A DNA stretch of 64,000 nucleotides, taken from NCBI GenBank assembly GCA_041395845.1, contig JAWKZS010000002.1, positions 124,001-188,000 of the forward strand, in the 5' to 3' direction. The translations under genes and the position numbers were made by a program. The stretch comes from Ch67 sp041395845 (lineage in GTDB: Bacteria; Pseudomonadota; Gammaproteobacteria; Pseudomonadales; Ketobacteraceae). Position 1 is the stretch's first letter; the number at the start of each line of letters is the position of its first letter. The notes beneath the pieces are model-generated. The model was not told where the DNA came from. It did no database searches and saw only the letters and a program-made list of their open reading frames with translations. Of this stretch, positions 9,028-17,731 are shown one piece after another.

Positions 9028-9954
9028 ATGAACCAGGCCGTGGCCGACAAGTACGATCCCTTTACCCAGCTCGACAAGCTGATTCCCATCTTGTCCGACC
9101 TGTACACGGCCATCAAAACGCGCCACGAAAAAGCCCATGAGATGATCCTGAACCTGATGGGCGTCATCTACCGCATTGCCGATTCACGGCCTGATGCGGC
9201 GATTGCCGCCATTCACCTGTCCAAGCAACAGTCGCCACTGAAACAACCCATTTACGGCGCAATTCTGGCGCACCTGTTCAGTCAGCAGCACGAGCTCGAT
9301 GAAAAGAAGAAAACCGCCCTGATCCAGGCAGTGTTGACCTGCAATATCACCTTCTATGAATTCCAGGTGCTGCTCAACAGCATGGACGGTAAGCTGACGG
9401 ATGCACAACGGGCGAAGCTGCAGAAGCACCCGCTGCAAAGCGCACAACTGCTCGAAGCCGCGGGATTTATTGATCCAAACCTCACCAAGGCCGTGCGTCA
9501 ACATCACGAACGCCCGGATGGCAGCGGCTACCCCAACCACCTAAAGGCAAAAGAAATTTCGGAGCTGGCACTGGTGGTCTCCATGTGCGAGGTGTACACC
9601 GCCCGCATCGACAATCGCGCCTATCGCAAACCGATCCTGGCGCGAGAAGCATTGTCGCAATTCAATAATGATGAAGATCCGCGTCTGAAGGGGCTGCTGC
9701 TAAGTTTCGCCAAGGCCATCGGTCTTTACCCCCCGGGCACCTGGGTGAAGCTGGCCAATGGCGAAACCGCCATCGTTACCAAACGGCAGAAAAACAGCCC
9801 CGTTCCCATTGTGAAGGCACTGTTTGATCCCAACAACATGCCTTACATGGGCCCCGTCAGTCGTGACTGCGCCGATCCGAGCTACAAGGTCACCGCCGCT
9901 ACGTCACCGCCAGCGCGGCCCTCAGTCGATCTGCCGGCCCTGTTTGAACAATAA
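9028..9954 (+). CDS. Degenerate HD-GYP-like domain protein
   Basis: A 308-residue protein related to c-di-GMP phosphodiesterases. The C-terminal half of the HD-GYP signature is intact: KHP (near 134), HHERPDGSGYP (159-169). The HD pair itself is replaced: where LLHDIG is expected the sequence reads VLTCNITF (C105, N106), and the later DVYDA-type aspartate region reads MCEVYTA. Metal binding and catalysis are therefore probably lost. A C-terminal extension with YPPGTWVKLANGETAIV is shared by related HD proteins. It may bind c-di-GMP or a partner without cleaving. It closes the co-directional agu-GDPD run. Confidence 0.78.
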   Translation: MNQAVADKYDPFTQLDKLIPILSDLYTAIKTRHEKAHEMILNLMGVIYRIADSRPDAAIAAIHLSKQQSPLKQPIYGAILAHLFSQQHELDEKKKTALIQAVLTCNITFYEFQVLLNSMDGKLTDAQRAKLQKHPLQSAQLLEAAGFIDPNLTKAVRQHHERPDGSGYPNHLKAKEISELALVVSMCEVYTARIDNRAYRKPILAREALSQFNNDEDPRLKGLLLSFAKAIGLYPPGTWVKLANGETAIVTKRQKNSPVPIVKALFDPNNMPYMGPVSRDCADPSYKVTAATSPPARPSVDLPALFEQ

Positions 9955-9963
9955 CGGCCACCG

Positions 9964-10356
9964 TCACTGAGTAATCGCCCAATCCCGCCCCACTACCAGC
10001 TGGCGCAGCCAGCGGCGCAGACTCCAGTATAGCGAGATGCCGACGCCATCGGCCGCCAGATCCAGCAATGAAGGATCACGGGACACGTAGCGCTGCACGA
10101 TCTCAATCGCTACACCATAAGCAACCAGGGGCCACAATTTAACCAGCAAAAACCGCACCCGCGGAAACGCATTATCAATGCAGAACGCGAGCACGAAAAA
10201 CGCAACGCCATGGTTCACCTTGTCACTGGCCCATCGGGCAGGACGAATCGGAACCGAGGAAAGCGCGAGCCAGGAGATTGCCAGAATCGCAACCAGCAAC
10301 GCACAACGGTACAGCCACATCAGCTGCTGCTGGGAACAGGGAAGTCGAATCATCAA
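9964..10356 (-). CDS. VanZ-like family membrane protein
   Basis: A 130-residue protein with about four hydrophobic segments (residues 15-35, 50-65, 68-88, 100-118) and the VanZ-type core with DKVNHGVAFFVLAF and a later SLLDLAADGVGISLYW segment containing the conserved Asp. Family function in most bacteria is unknown. It overlaps the end of sthA by 4 bp (ATGA), so it is translationally coupled to it and probably expressed as the second gene of a sthA operon. Confidence 0.75.
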   Translation of the reverse strand: MMIRLPCSQQQLMWLYRCALLVAILAISWLALSSVPIRPARWASDKVNHGVAFFVLAFCIDNAFPRVRFLLVKLWPLVAYGVAIEIVQRYVSRDPSLLDLAADGVGISLYWSLRRWLRQLVVGRDWAITQ

Positions 10357-11750
10357 AAGCTGTTCACACGGTACAGTCCATTCAGAGCCGCAACCCGATA
10401 CGCCTCTGCCATGGTGGGATAGTTGAAAGTGGTATTGACGAAATACTCGATAGTGTTCTGCTCGCCGGGCTGGTTCATCACCACCTGTCCGATGTGAATG
10501 ATCTCCGACGCCTGATCACCAAAGCAATGGATTCCCAGAATCTGTAAAGATTCCCGATGGAACAGGATTTTTAGCATGCCAACGGTTTCACCGGTGATCT
10601 GGGCCCGGGCGAGGGTTTTGAAGAAGGCCTGCCCAACTTCGTAGGGAACCTTTTCCTCTGTAAGCTGCTGCTCGGTCTTGCCCAGGGAACTGATCTCCGG
10701 GATCGTATAGATACCCGTGGGGACATCTTCCACCAGATAGAAATCATCCAGGTCCGCCACTGCGGCACCGGCCGAGCGGCCCTGATCATAGGCTGCACTG
10801 GCAAGACTGGGCCAGCCAATCACATCGCCAGCAGCATACACATGTGGCAGAGACGTCTGGTAGCCATCGTTCACCTCGAGCTGTCCACGGTGATTCGCCG
10901 CCAGTCCAAGGGCTGCCAGATTCAGTTTGTCGGTATTTCCGGTGCGACCATTGCACCACAGGAAGGCATCCCCGCGCACCATCTTGCCTGACTTCAGATG
11001 CACCACGACATCACTGTCCCGACACTCCACACGCTCGTACTCTTCACCATTACGAACCAGTACGCCGATATCCCGCAGGTGATAACTGAGGCCATCCGAA
11101 ATTTCATGATCCAGAAAATCCAGCAATCGGTCACGGGTATTGATCAGCTCCACCCGGACCCCGAGGCCGCAAAAAATCGAGGCATACTCGCAACCGATGA
11201 CGCCCGCGCCATAAATCACAATCTTGCGGGGCGTGTGCTGCAATTGCAGGATCGTATCACTGTCATAAACCCGCGGATGATTGAAATTCACGTCCTCTGG
11301 CCGGTAAGGACGCGAGCCAGTGGCAATCACGAACTTGTCCGCTATCAGGGTTTCGATCGAACCATCCGCTTTCACGACTTCCAGTGTGTGCGGATCGGTA
11401 AATCGTGCCTGGCCCCGGTACACCCGCACCCGGTTTCGCCCATAGAACGTTGCCCGCAGTTTGACCTGCTTGGCGATGACCGTTTCTGCCCGTTTGAACA
11501 CCTTCGGGAATGAAAACGAACGGGGCTCACCAATATCCCGGAACAGCGCATCCGTATTGAAAGTAATGATTTCTTTGACCGCGTGACGTAGTGCCTTCGA
11601 TGGAATCGTACCCAGATGTGCGCAATTACCACCCACCATGGATTTTTCGTCCACCACCGCAACGTTCATTCCGGTTTTGCTGGCCCGCATGGCTGCCCCT
11701 TCACCCGCAGGGCCCGCCCCAATAACCACCAGCTCATATTGCGTTGGCAT
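10353..11750 (-). CDS. sthA: Soluble pyridine nucleotide transhydrogenase
   Basis: FAD enzyme that exchanges reducing equivalents between NADPH and NAD+. The 465-residue protein has an N-terminal FAD dinucleotide fold (VVIGAGPAGEGAA), an NAD(P) fold (VIYGAGVIGCEYASIF, near 180), a second FAD motif (VYAAGDVIG, near 305) and a C-terminal dimerisation domain. The usual disulfide motif of this superfamily is replaced by GNCAHLGTIPSKALRH: one Cys is missing, which distinguishes SthA from dihydrolipoamide dehydrogenases and glutathione reductases. Confidence 0.95.
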   Translation of the reverse strand: MPTQYELVVIGAGPAGEGAAMRASKTGMNVAVVDEKSMVGGNCAHLGTIPSKALRHAVKEIITFNTDALFRDIGEPRSFSFPKVFKRAETVIAKQVKLRATFYGRNRVRVYRGQARFTDPHTLEVVKADGSIETLIADKFVIATGSRPYRPEDVNFNHPRVYDSDTILQLQHTPRKIVIYGAGVIGCEYASIFCGLGVRVELINTRDRLLDFLDHEISDGLSYHLRDIGVLVRNGEEYERVECRDSDVVVHLKSGKMVRGDAFLWCNGRTGNTDKLNLAALGLAANHRGQLEVNDGYQTSLPHVYAAGDVIGWPSLASAAYDQGRSAGAAVADLDDFYLVEDVPTGIYTIPEISSLGKTEQQLTEEKVPYEVGQAFFKTLARAQITGETVGMLKILFHRESLQILGIHCFGDQASEIIHIGQVVMNQPGEQNTIEYFVNTTFNYPTMAEAYRVAALNGLYRVNSF

Positions 11751-11791
11751 AACGATCTAACCGTTTGAACAGAGGGATTTATTCCAGTATA

Positions 11792-11826
11792 GAAAAAGAA
11801 AGGCGCCGGTGAGAACACTCGGCGCC
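11792..11826 (-). terminator. Rho-independent terminator of the nqr cluster
   Basis: Read on the minus strand, GGCGCCG and CGGCGCC form a 7-bp GC stem, extended by GTG/CAC around a TTCT loop, followed by TTTCTTTTTC. It lies about 35 bases beyond nqrM and before sthA, so it ends the nqr-apbE-nqrM transcript and separates it from sthA. Confidence 0.8.
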
Positions 11827-11860
11827 CTGTTCCGGGTCGGACTGTGATGTACAGCCAGAA

Positions 11861-12106
11861 TTACTGCTTGCGGGTTGCGTCGTACGCCAATGCGCTGGTC
11901 GCTTCCGGGGCGCTTTTTTTGTCGGCGTTTATCTCTTCACACTTGCTTCGATTGCCACCACAGAGCTCGCACTCGCCATCACCCAGGCCGATGTTGTTGA
12001 GTCCACCGCAGGACCCCTTGATGGGCTTGTTTGCAAAGATCACACCGATTGCCATGCCGGCAAAAAGAATGACGAAAATGATCGTTGCCAGTACAAATGT
12101 AGCCAT
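11861..12106 (-). CDS. nqrM: Na+-NQR maturation protein NqrM
   Basis: Small membrane protein needed to load iron at the NqrD/NqrE site during assembly of the Na+-translocating NADH:quinone reductase. The 81-residue chain has one N-terminal helix (about 4-25) and a cysteine-rich segment: GSCGGL (C33), CELCGG (C46, C49) and C56, the pattern of the NqrM (DUF539) family. The rest is a polar tail ending in ATRKQ. It is the last gene of the cluster, 34 bp after apbE and just before the terminator. Confidence 0.92.
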   Translation of the reverse strand: MATFVLATIIFVILFAGMAIGVIFANKPIKGSCGGLNNIGLGDGECELCGGNRSKCEEINADKKSAPEATSALAYDATRKQ

Positions 12107-12140
12107 AGGTCACAGCCTCCGACGCTCACGCGCCATCAGT

Positions 12141-13187
12141 TCAATGTTTTCTTTCCTGCATATAGGCAGCAAAGGCCTTGCTATGTTTCGCCTGTAAGCC
12201 TTCATCGGTCATCACCAGCATGTACACTGCCAGATGCTGGGCGTTGGCCACCGCAATCCCCTGCTCAGGCCCCAGCACCATCATCGCCGTCGCCCAGCCA
12301 TCCGCATCGGCACATTCCGGCGCGATCACGGTCGCCGAGACAAGTTTGTGCTGGATTGGCTTGCCAGTACGGGGGTCGATCGTGTGGGAATAGCGAACAC
12401 CTTGATCCTCGAAATAATTGCGATAGTCACCCGAGGTGGCAACGGCCAGATTCTCGGCATCGATGACGCGCTGAATCTCGCGCAACTGGGGAACCGGTTT
12501 CTCCACCGCCAAACGCCATGGCTGGGTTGGGGACTTACCGGCCCCCACACGGATTTCACCACCCACTTCCACCATGTAACGGCGCACACCCAGTGACTCT
12601 AACGCCGCGGCGACCTTGTCGACACCATAGCCCTTGGCAATGGCCGACAAATCCACGTAAACATCGCGCAGCTTGCGCACCGAGTGCTTGTCCGGATCCA
12701 GCACCAGCGCATCAGATCCGACCCGCTTCCAGGCTGCACGCTGGGCATCGACATCGGGAACACGGTTCGGCCGACCCTCCGGACCGAATCCCCACAGGTT
12801 AACCAGCGGACCAACCGTCACGTCAAATGCGCCCTGACTTCGCCGCCAGATTTCCAGCGACTTCTGCAGCACGATGAACGTATCGGTCGAAAACACCATA
12901 CTGCTGTCCGCTGGCAGCTGATTGAACAGGCTCAGTTCCGAATCATTGCGGTAGGTGGACATCGCCTGATTCACAGCTTCCAGCTCGGACTGAATCCGTT
13001 CGGCAACCACATCAGGCAACAGATTGGGCGGGAGTTCGGCAACCTTGATACTGTAGGTTGTTCCCATAGTGGATCCACTGAACTCGTAGAGTTCGAGTTC
13101 AGTGGATTGCTGACAACCCGCCAAGCCTCCCAGAACCAGGAGTACCATGGCGAGTCGCTTCAGGCAGGACAGGTAGCGGTCAACCAC
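12141..13187 (-). CDS. apbE: FAD:protein FMN transferase ApbE (lipoprotein)
   Basis: Attaches FMN covalently to threonines of NqrB and NqrC. Motifs include SGSTMGTTYSI near the N-terminus, AFDVTVGPLVNLWGFGP, DLSAIAKGYGVDKVA, EVGGEIRVGG-type segment and SHTIDPRTGKP. I start at GTG, giving VDRYLSCLKRLAMVLLVLGG and then LAGC, a lipoprotein signal with basic n-region; the ATG 13 codons later would leave no positive charge, and a TTG 33 bp upstream would only lengthen the overlap. With this start it overlaps nqrF by 8 bp. It should be anchored on the periplasmic face, where the flavin-bearing domains of its targets are exposed. Confidence 0.9.
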   Translation of the reverse strand: MVDRYLSCLKRLAMVLLVLGGLAGCQQSTELELYEFSGSTMGTTYSIKVAELPPNLLPDVVAERIQSELEAVNQAMSTYRNDSELSLFNQLPADSSMVFSTDTFIVLQKSLEIWRRSQGAFDVTVGPLVNLWGFGPEGRPNRVPDVDAQRAAWKRVGSDALVLDPDKHSVRKLRDVYVDLSAIAKGYGVDKVAAALESLGVRRYMVEVGGEIRVGAGKSPTQPWRLAVEKPVPQLREIQRVIDAENLAVATSGDYRNYFEDQGVRYSHTIDPRTGKPIQHKLVSATVIAPECADADGWATAMMVLGPEQGIAVANAQHLAVYMLVMTDEGLQAKHSKAFAAYMQERKH

Positions 13188-14409
13188 CGAAGTCGTCGAG
13201 GAAGATATTGTCACGTTCAACGCCCAAATCTTCCAGCAGACGAATAACGGCAGCCGTCATCATTGGCGGTCCACACATGTAGTATTCACAGTCTTCCGGC
13301 GCCTCATGGTCACGCAGGTACTGTTCATAAAGCACGTTATGGATGAAACCGGTCAAACCACTCCAGTTGTCTTCGGGCTGCGGATCTGACAGCGCAATGT
13401 GCCACTTGAAGTTATCGTTTTCCGCCTGCAGCGAATCGAAATCTTCCTTGTAGAACAGCTCTTTCAGACTGCGCGCACCGTACCAGAAGGTGATCTTGCG
13501 GTGAGTCTTCAGGCGCTTCAGCTGATCGAAAATGTGGGAACGCATCGGTGCCATACCGGCGCCACCTCCAACGAAAACCATCTCGGTATCGTTATCGGTC
13601 GCGAAGAATTCACCGAAGGGTCCATACACCGTGATCTTGTCACCAGGCTTCAGATTGAACACAAAAGATGACATCTGACCAGGAGGAATTCCCTGCGATC
13701 CCGGCGGAGGCGTGGCAATACGGATGTTGAACTTCAGTACACCAAACTCTTCCGGATAGTTCGCCATGGAGTATGCGCGAACAATCGGCTCAGGCACTTT
13801 GGACTCCAGCTTGAAGAATCCGAAACGTTCCCAATCACCCTTGAACTGATCTTCGATGATGAAATCGCTGTACTTGACGTGATGGGCCGGTGCTTCCAGC
13901 TGGACGTAACCGCCAGCACGGAAATTGACGACTTCGCCCTTGGGCAGCTCCAGAACCAGTTCCTTGATGAAGGTGGCTACGTTGTGATTGGAGCGCACAG
14001 TACACTCCCACTTCTTCACGCCGAAGAACGCTTCATCAACCTCGATCTTCATATTCTGCTTCACGGACACCTGGCAGGATAAGCGCCAGCCATCCTTGAT
14101 TTCACGAGGAGAGAAGTGACCTTCTTCCGTAGGCAGGATATCGCCGCCACCATCATGAACGATGACCTTGCACTGGGCGCAGGTACCACCACCACCGCAG
14201 GCAGAGGACACAAAAATGCCTTTGTCCGCCAGCGTGGTGAGCAGCTTGCCACCAGAAGGCACATCAATGCCTTTCTCGGGATCGTCATTGATGTCGATAT
14301 GAACATTACCGGTGCTCACGAGTCGTGAGCGGGCCATGAGAATAAGTACCACCAGCGCCAGAACGATGACGGTAAACATTCCCACGCCAAGAACAATGGT
14401 TTGATCCAT
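13180..14409 (-). CDS. nqrF: Na+-NQR subunit F (NADH dehydrogenase)
   Basis: Entry point for electrons from NADH. The 409-residue protein has an N-terminal helix (about 5-25), a plant-type ferredoxin 2Fe-2S domain with CGGGGTCAQCKV (near 70-81) and a further Cys near 112, then a ferredoxin-reductase FAD domain (RAYSMANYP, near 215) and an NADH-binding domain (GGGAGMAP, CEYYMCGPP). Length and order match the family. It is followed by apbE with a short overlap. Confidence 0.97.
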   Translation of the reverse strand: MDQTIVLGVGMFTVIVLALVVLILMARSRLVSTGNVHIDINDDPEKGIDVPSGGKLLTTLADKGIFVSSACGGGGTCAQCKVIVHDGGGDILPTEEGHFSPREIKDGWRLSCQVSVKQNMKIEVDEAFFGVKKWECTVRSNHNVATFIKELVLELPKGEVVNFRAGGYVQLEAPAHHVKYSDFIIEDQFKGDWERFGFFKLESKVPEPIVRAYSMANYPEEFGVLKFNIRIATPPPGSQGIPPGQMSSFVFNLKPGDKITVYGPFGEFFATDNDTEMVFVGGGAGMAPMRSHIFDQLKRLKTHRKITFWYGARSLKELFYKEDFDSLQAENDNFKWHIALSDPQPEDNWSGLTGFIHNVLYEQYLRDHEAPEDCEYYMCGPPMMTAAVIRLLEDLGVERDNIFLDDFGG

Positions 14410-14430
14410 GTGAATGATTCCTCTCGTCTT

Positions 14431-15042
14431 TTACAACTGAATGCCGGAGAAGGACATGAATGCCAGTGACATCAGGCCCACCGTGATGAACGTAATACCG
14501 GTACCACGCAGGCCGGAGGGCACATCACTGTACTTCAGCTTTTCACGGATACCTGCCAGGACGGCAATGGCAATTGCCCAGCCAAGGCCTGAACCCAGAC
14601 CATACACCACACTCTCACCGAAGGTGTAATCACGCTCCACCATGAACAGAGAACCACCCAGAATGGCGCAGTTAACGGTGATCAATGGCAGGAACACACC
14701 CAGTGCGTTGTAGAGAGAAGGCACATACTTGTCGAGGAACATTTCCAGGATCTGAACGATCGCCGCGATCATGCCGATGTAGCTCAACAGGCCCAGGAAC
14801 GTCAGATCAACATCACCCAGACCTGCCCACTCCAGCGCCCCTTCCTTCAGCAGGTAGTTGAAGATGAGGTTGTTGGCGGGAACCGTGATGAACTGCACGA
14901 AGGTAACGGCAATGCCCAAACCAATCGCCGTCTTCATCTTCTTGGAAACGGCAATGAAGGTACACATACCCAGGAAGAAGGCCAGCGCCATGTTTTCGAC
15001 GAAAATGGCCTTCACTAACAGACTCAAATAATGCTCTAACAT
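14431..15042 (-). CDS. nqrE: Na+-NQR subunit E
   Basis: Integral membrane subunit that, with NqrD, forms the inverted six-helix pair binding an iron or Fe-S centre inside the membrane and helping couple electron flow to Na+ transport. The 203-residue protein is almost entirely hydrophobic, with about six helices, and contains the FFLGMCTFIAVS and VNCAILGGSLF segments that carry the conserved cysteines. It lies 12 bp after nqrD. Confidence 0.97.
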   Translation of the reverse strand: MLEHYLSLLVKAIFVENMALAFFLGMCTFIAVSKKMKTAIGLGIAVTFVQFITVPANNLIFNYLLKEGALEWAGLGDVDLTFLGLLSYIGMIAAIVQILEMFLDKYVPSLYNALGVFLPLITVNCAILGGSLFMVERDYTFGESVVYGLGSGLGWAIAIAVLAGIREKLKYSDVPSGLRGTGITFITVGLMSLAFMSFSGIQL

Positions 15043-15054
15043 GATCCCGTCTCC

Positions 15055-15720
15055 TTAGTGGGCCGGCTGGGCCTTGGTGTGCGCAGACAATTGATACTCG
15101 GCACGCTCGACCTGGTTGGGTCTGGCAGTCCGAATCGCCCAGATCAGCAGTCCGATCAGGAAGAATGCGCTGGGGGGCAACAGCAACATGCCGTTTGGCA
15201 CGTACCAGCCGCCATCCTTTGCCAGCGTAAAAATCTCGATGCCGAACAGCTTGCCGGAGCCAAAGAGTTCACGGATGACACCCAGTGATAGCAGAATCAC
15301 GCTGTAACCCAAACCATTACCGAAACCGTCCAGGAAGCTGCTGACCGGAGGATTCTTCATTGCATAGGCTTCTGCGCGCCCCATTACGATACAGTTCGTA
15401 ATGATCAAGCCGACGAAAACCGACATCTGCTTGCTGATGGCATAGGCATAAGCGCGCAGGAACTGGTCCACCACAATTACCAACGACGCGATGATCGTCA
15501 TCTGCACGATGATACGAATGCTGGAAGGAATGTGATTGCGGATGCTGCTGATGAAAAAGCTTGAGAAAGCCGTTACCAGCGTCAGTGCAATACACATGGC
15601 AACCGTCGTCTTCAGGTTGCTCGTAACCGCCAGCGCGGAACAGATACCCAGCACCTGAAACGCAATCGGGTTGGTTTCCAGTACCGGTCCAAACAGGATT
15701 TTCTTGGTCTCTGAAGCCAT
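15055..15720 (-). CDS. nqrD: Na+-NQR subunit D
   Basis: Partner of NqrE. The 221-residue protein has about six helices; the cysteine motifs QVLGICSALAVTS (near 28) and ITNCIVMGRAEA (near 112) correspond to the inverted-repeat sites that hold the metal centre with NqrE. The C-terminal tail after residue 200 is polar. Only 3 bp separate it from nqrC. Confidence 0.97.
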   Translation of the reverse strand: MASETKKILFGPVLETNPIAFQVLGICSALAVTSNLKTTVAMCIALTLVTAFSSFFISSIRNHIPSSIRIIVQMTIIASLVIVVDQFLRAYAYAISKQMSVFVGLIITNCIVMGRAEAYAMKNPPVSSFLDGFGNGLGYSVILLSLGVIRELFGSGKLFGIEIFTLAKDGGWYVPNGMLLLPPSAFFLIGLLIWAIRTARPNQVERAEYQLSAHTKAQPAH

Positions 15721-15723
15721 GGT

Positions 15724-16536
15724 TTACACCCCCTGCTCTTTCAATTTTGCCAGGAACGGGCCGAATCCGTTCTCGCCCAACCAGAACTGAACCAGATTGG
15801 AAACACCGCGACTGGTCAGGGTCGCACCTGCCAAACCATCCACCTGATAGTCTGCATTCGGGCTGGCCGGATCCACCGAACCCTTTATCAGTTCGATTTT
15901 CACGTTGCCGTTCTCACCGAAGACTTTCTTGTCAGGCCACAGTGCTTTCCACTTGGGATTGTCAACCTCACCACCTAAGCCTGGCGTTTCAGCATGCTCA
16001 TAGAAGCCAAGACCCACTACCGTATTCAGATCGGTTTTAAGTGCAAGGAAACCGTACAAGGTCGACCACAAGCCGTAGCCGTTGATCGGCAGAACAATGG
16101 TTTCGACCTGACCGGCCTCGTTGCGGGCCAGATACACAGTGGCGTACTTGGGCTGACGCTTGATACTGGCTGTGTCGATTGCTGCATCCAGTACTTCATG
16201 CTGTCCCGGTGTCTTGGCAGCCTTGCGCTGATCATAGGCAACCGGGTTGGCAGCAATCGCTTTTTCCCAATCGGTCTTGGCGTTTTCCTCTGTGAGATAC
16301 TCGCCTGTTTCAAGGTTAACGATCTTCACATCTACCCGCTTGAACAGCTCATCAACCTTTTTGCCCGGCTCAAGCAAGCCAGCGGCGGCAAGAATGCTGC
16401 GGCTCTTGTCGGCCTGCTTGTTTTCGATCTGTTCAGGCTTTAGGGCAACTGCGGCAAAGGACACCAGAATCGAACACACAATACACAGTGCACCGGCGAC
16501 CAGCAGCGTTTTTCCTGTTGAATCATTACTGGACAT
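15724..16536 (-). CDS. nqrC: Na+-NQR subunit C
   Basis: Carries a covalently bound FMN. The 270-residue protein has one N-terminal helix (about 10-32) and a large periplasmic domain; the FMN attachment motif is in DGLAGATLTSRG (near residue 240), where the flavin is joined to the Thr of the S/TGAT-like motif by ApbE. I chose the ATG giving MSSNDSTGKTLL; an in-frame start 39 bp upstream would push the overlap with nqrB to 50 bp, against 11 bp here. Confidence 0.95.
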   Translation of the reverse strand: MSSNDSTGKTLLVAGALCIVCSILVSFAAVALKPEQIENKQADKSRSILAAAGLLEPGKKVDELFKRVDVKIVNLETGEYLTEENAKTDWEKAIAANPVAYDQRKAAKTPGQHEVLDAAIDTASIKRQPKYATVYLARNEAGQVETIVLPINGYGLWSTLYGFLALKTDLNTVVGLGFYEHAETPGLGGEVDNPKWKALWPDKKVFGENGNVKIELIKGSVDPASPNADYQVDGLAGATLTSRGVSNLVQFWLGENGFGPFLAKLKEQGV

Positions 16537-17728
16537 TGCGCGCAAGCCTCCGCTTGATGTTTGCCTGGATGACAAAATAATCGATCGTCGGTGCCAGCAA
16601 GTTACCGAACAGGATTGCCAGCATCATGCCTTCGGGGAACGCAGGGTTAACCACCCGAATCAGCATGACCATTACACCGATCAGGGCGCCAAATACGAAC
16701 TTGCCCTTGTCTGTCATGGATGCGGATACCGGGTCAGTCGCCATAAAGAAGGTACCCAGCGCCCAGCCGCCCAACACGTAGTGCCAGTAGAACGGGATTT
16801 CGAACATGGGATTGGTAGAACTGCCAACGGCGTTGAACAGCATGCCCATGGCAGCCGTACCGACAAACACGCCTGCGACGATCCGCCAGGAGGCAATGCC
16901 CGTCAGTACCAACAGACCACCACCGATCAGCAGCGCCAGCGCAGAGGTTTCACCAATGGAACCCTGCATGTTGCCAACGAACGCATCCAGCCAGGTCAGC
17001 TGGCCCTGCAGCGCTTCCATACCACCCTGCGCAGCAAGACTCAGGGCCGTCGCACCGGAGAAACCATCGACTGCAGTCCAGACCGAATCACCGGACATGC
17101 TCGCCGGATAGGCAAAAAACAGGAAGGCACGGCCGGTCAGCGCCGGGTTAAGGAAGTTCTTGCCGGTTCCCCCGAACACTTCCTTGCCAAGCACCACACC
17201 GAACGAGATCCCCAGCGCCACCTGCCAGAGCGGCACGGTCGGTGGGCACGACAGCGCAAACAGCACCGATGTAACGAAGAAACCTTCATTCACTTCGTGG
17301 CCGCGCTTGATTGCAAAAAGGATCTCCCAGGCAATACCCACCGCGAATGTCACGATGTAGATAGGCAGGAAATACATGGCACCATAAACGAAGCAGTCCC
17401 ATACACTGGCAGGGTTGTAGCCGATCAGCATATCGGTGAAGAAGAAGCGCCAGTCACCCTGTGCAGTCAGGTTGTTGTTCGCCATGTAGGTCAGCGCCTG
17501 GGAACCGACGTTGTACATGCCGAAGAACATGGCCGGGAAAGTACACAGCCACACGGTAATCATGATCCGCTTCAGGTCGATACCATCACGAACGTGGGAA
17601 GCCCCATGGGTGACGGACGAAGGACTGAAGAAGAACGTGTCGAACATTTCATAGATGGGATAGAACTTCTCGTACTTCCCACCCTTTTCGAAATGCGGTT
17701 CAACCTTATCAAAAAGCTTGCGAATCAC
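16526..17728 (-). CDS. nqrB: Na+-NQR subunit B
   Basis: Main Na+-translocating membrane subunit, with covalent FMN and riboflavin. The 400-residue protein has about ten helices, and the FMN-threonine motif SGATALS follows VDGFSG near residue 215. Other conserved stretches are SVTHGASHVRDGIDLKR near the N-terminus and NEGFFVTSVLFALSCPP. It sits 3 bp after nqrA and overlaps nqrC by 11 bp. Confidence 0.97.
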   Translation of the reverse strand: MIRKLFDKVEPHFEKGGKYEKFYPIYEMFDTFFFSPSSVTHGASHVRDGIDLKRIMITVWLCTFPAMFFGMYNVGSQALTYMANNNLTAQGDWRFFFTDMLIGYNPASVWDCFVYGAMYFLPIYIVTFAVGIAWEILFAIKRGHEVNEGFFVTSVLFALSCPPTVPLWQVALGISFGVVLGKEVFGGTGKNFLNPALTGRAFLFFAYPASMSGDSVWTAVDGFSGATALSLAAQGGMEALQGQLTWLDAFVGNMQGSIGETSALALLIGGGLLVLTGIASWRIVAGVFVGTAAMGMLFNAVGSSTNPMFEIPFYWHYVLGGWALGTFFMATDPVSASMTDKGKFVFGALIGVMVMLIRVVNPAFPEGMMLAILFGNLLAPTIDYFVIQANIKRRLARNVQ

Positions 17729-17731
17729 GGA

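Noticed and set aside
10353..11750. Loss of one redox Cys in the pyridine-nucleotide-disulfide oxidoreductase motif
   Set aside because: This is the normal state of SthA and not a sign of decay.
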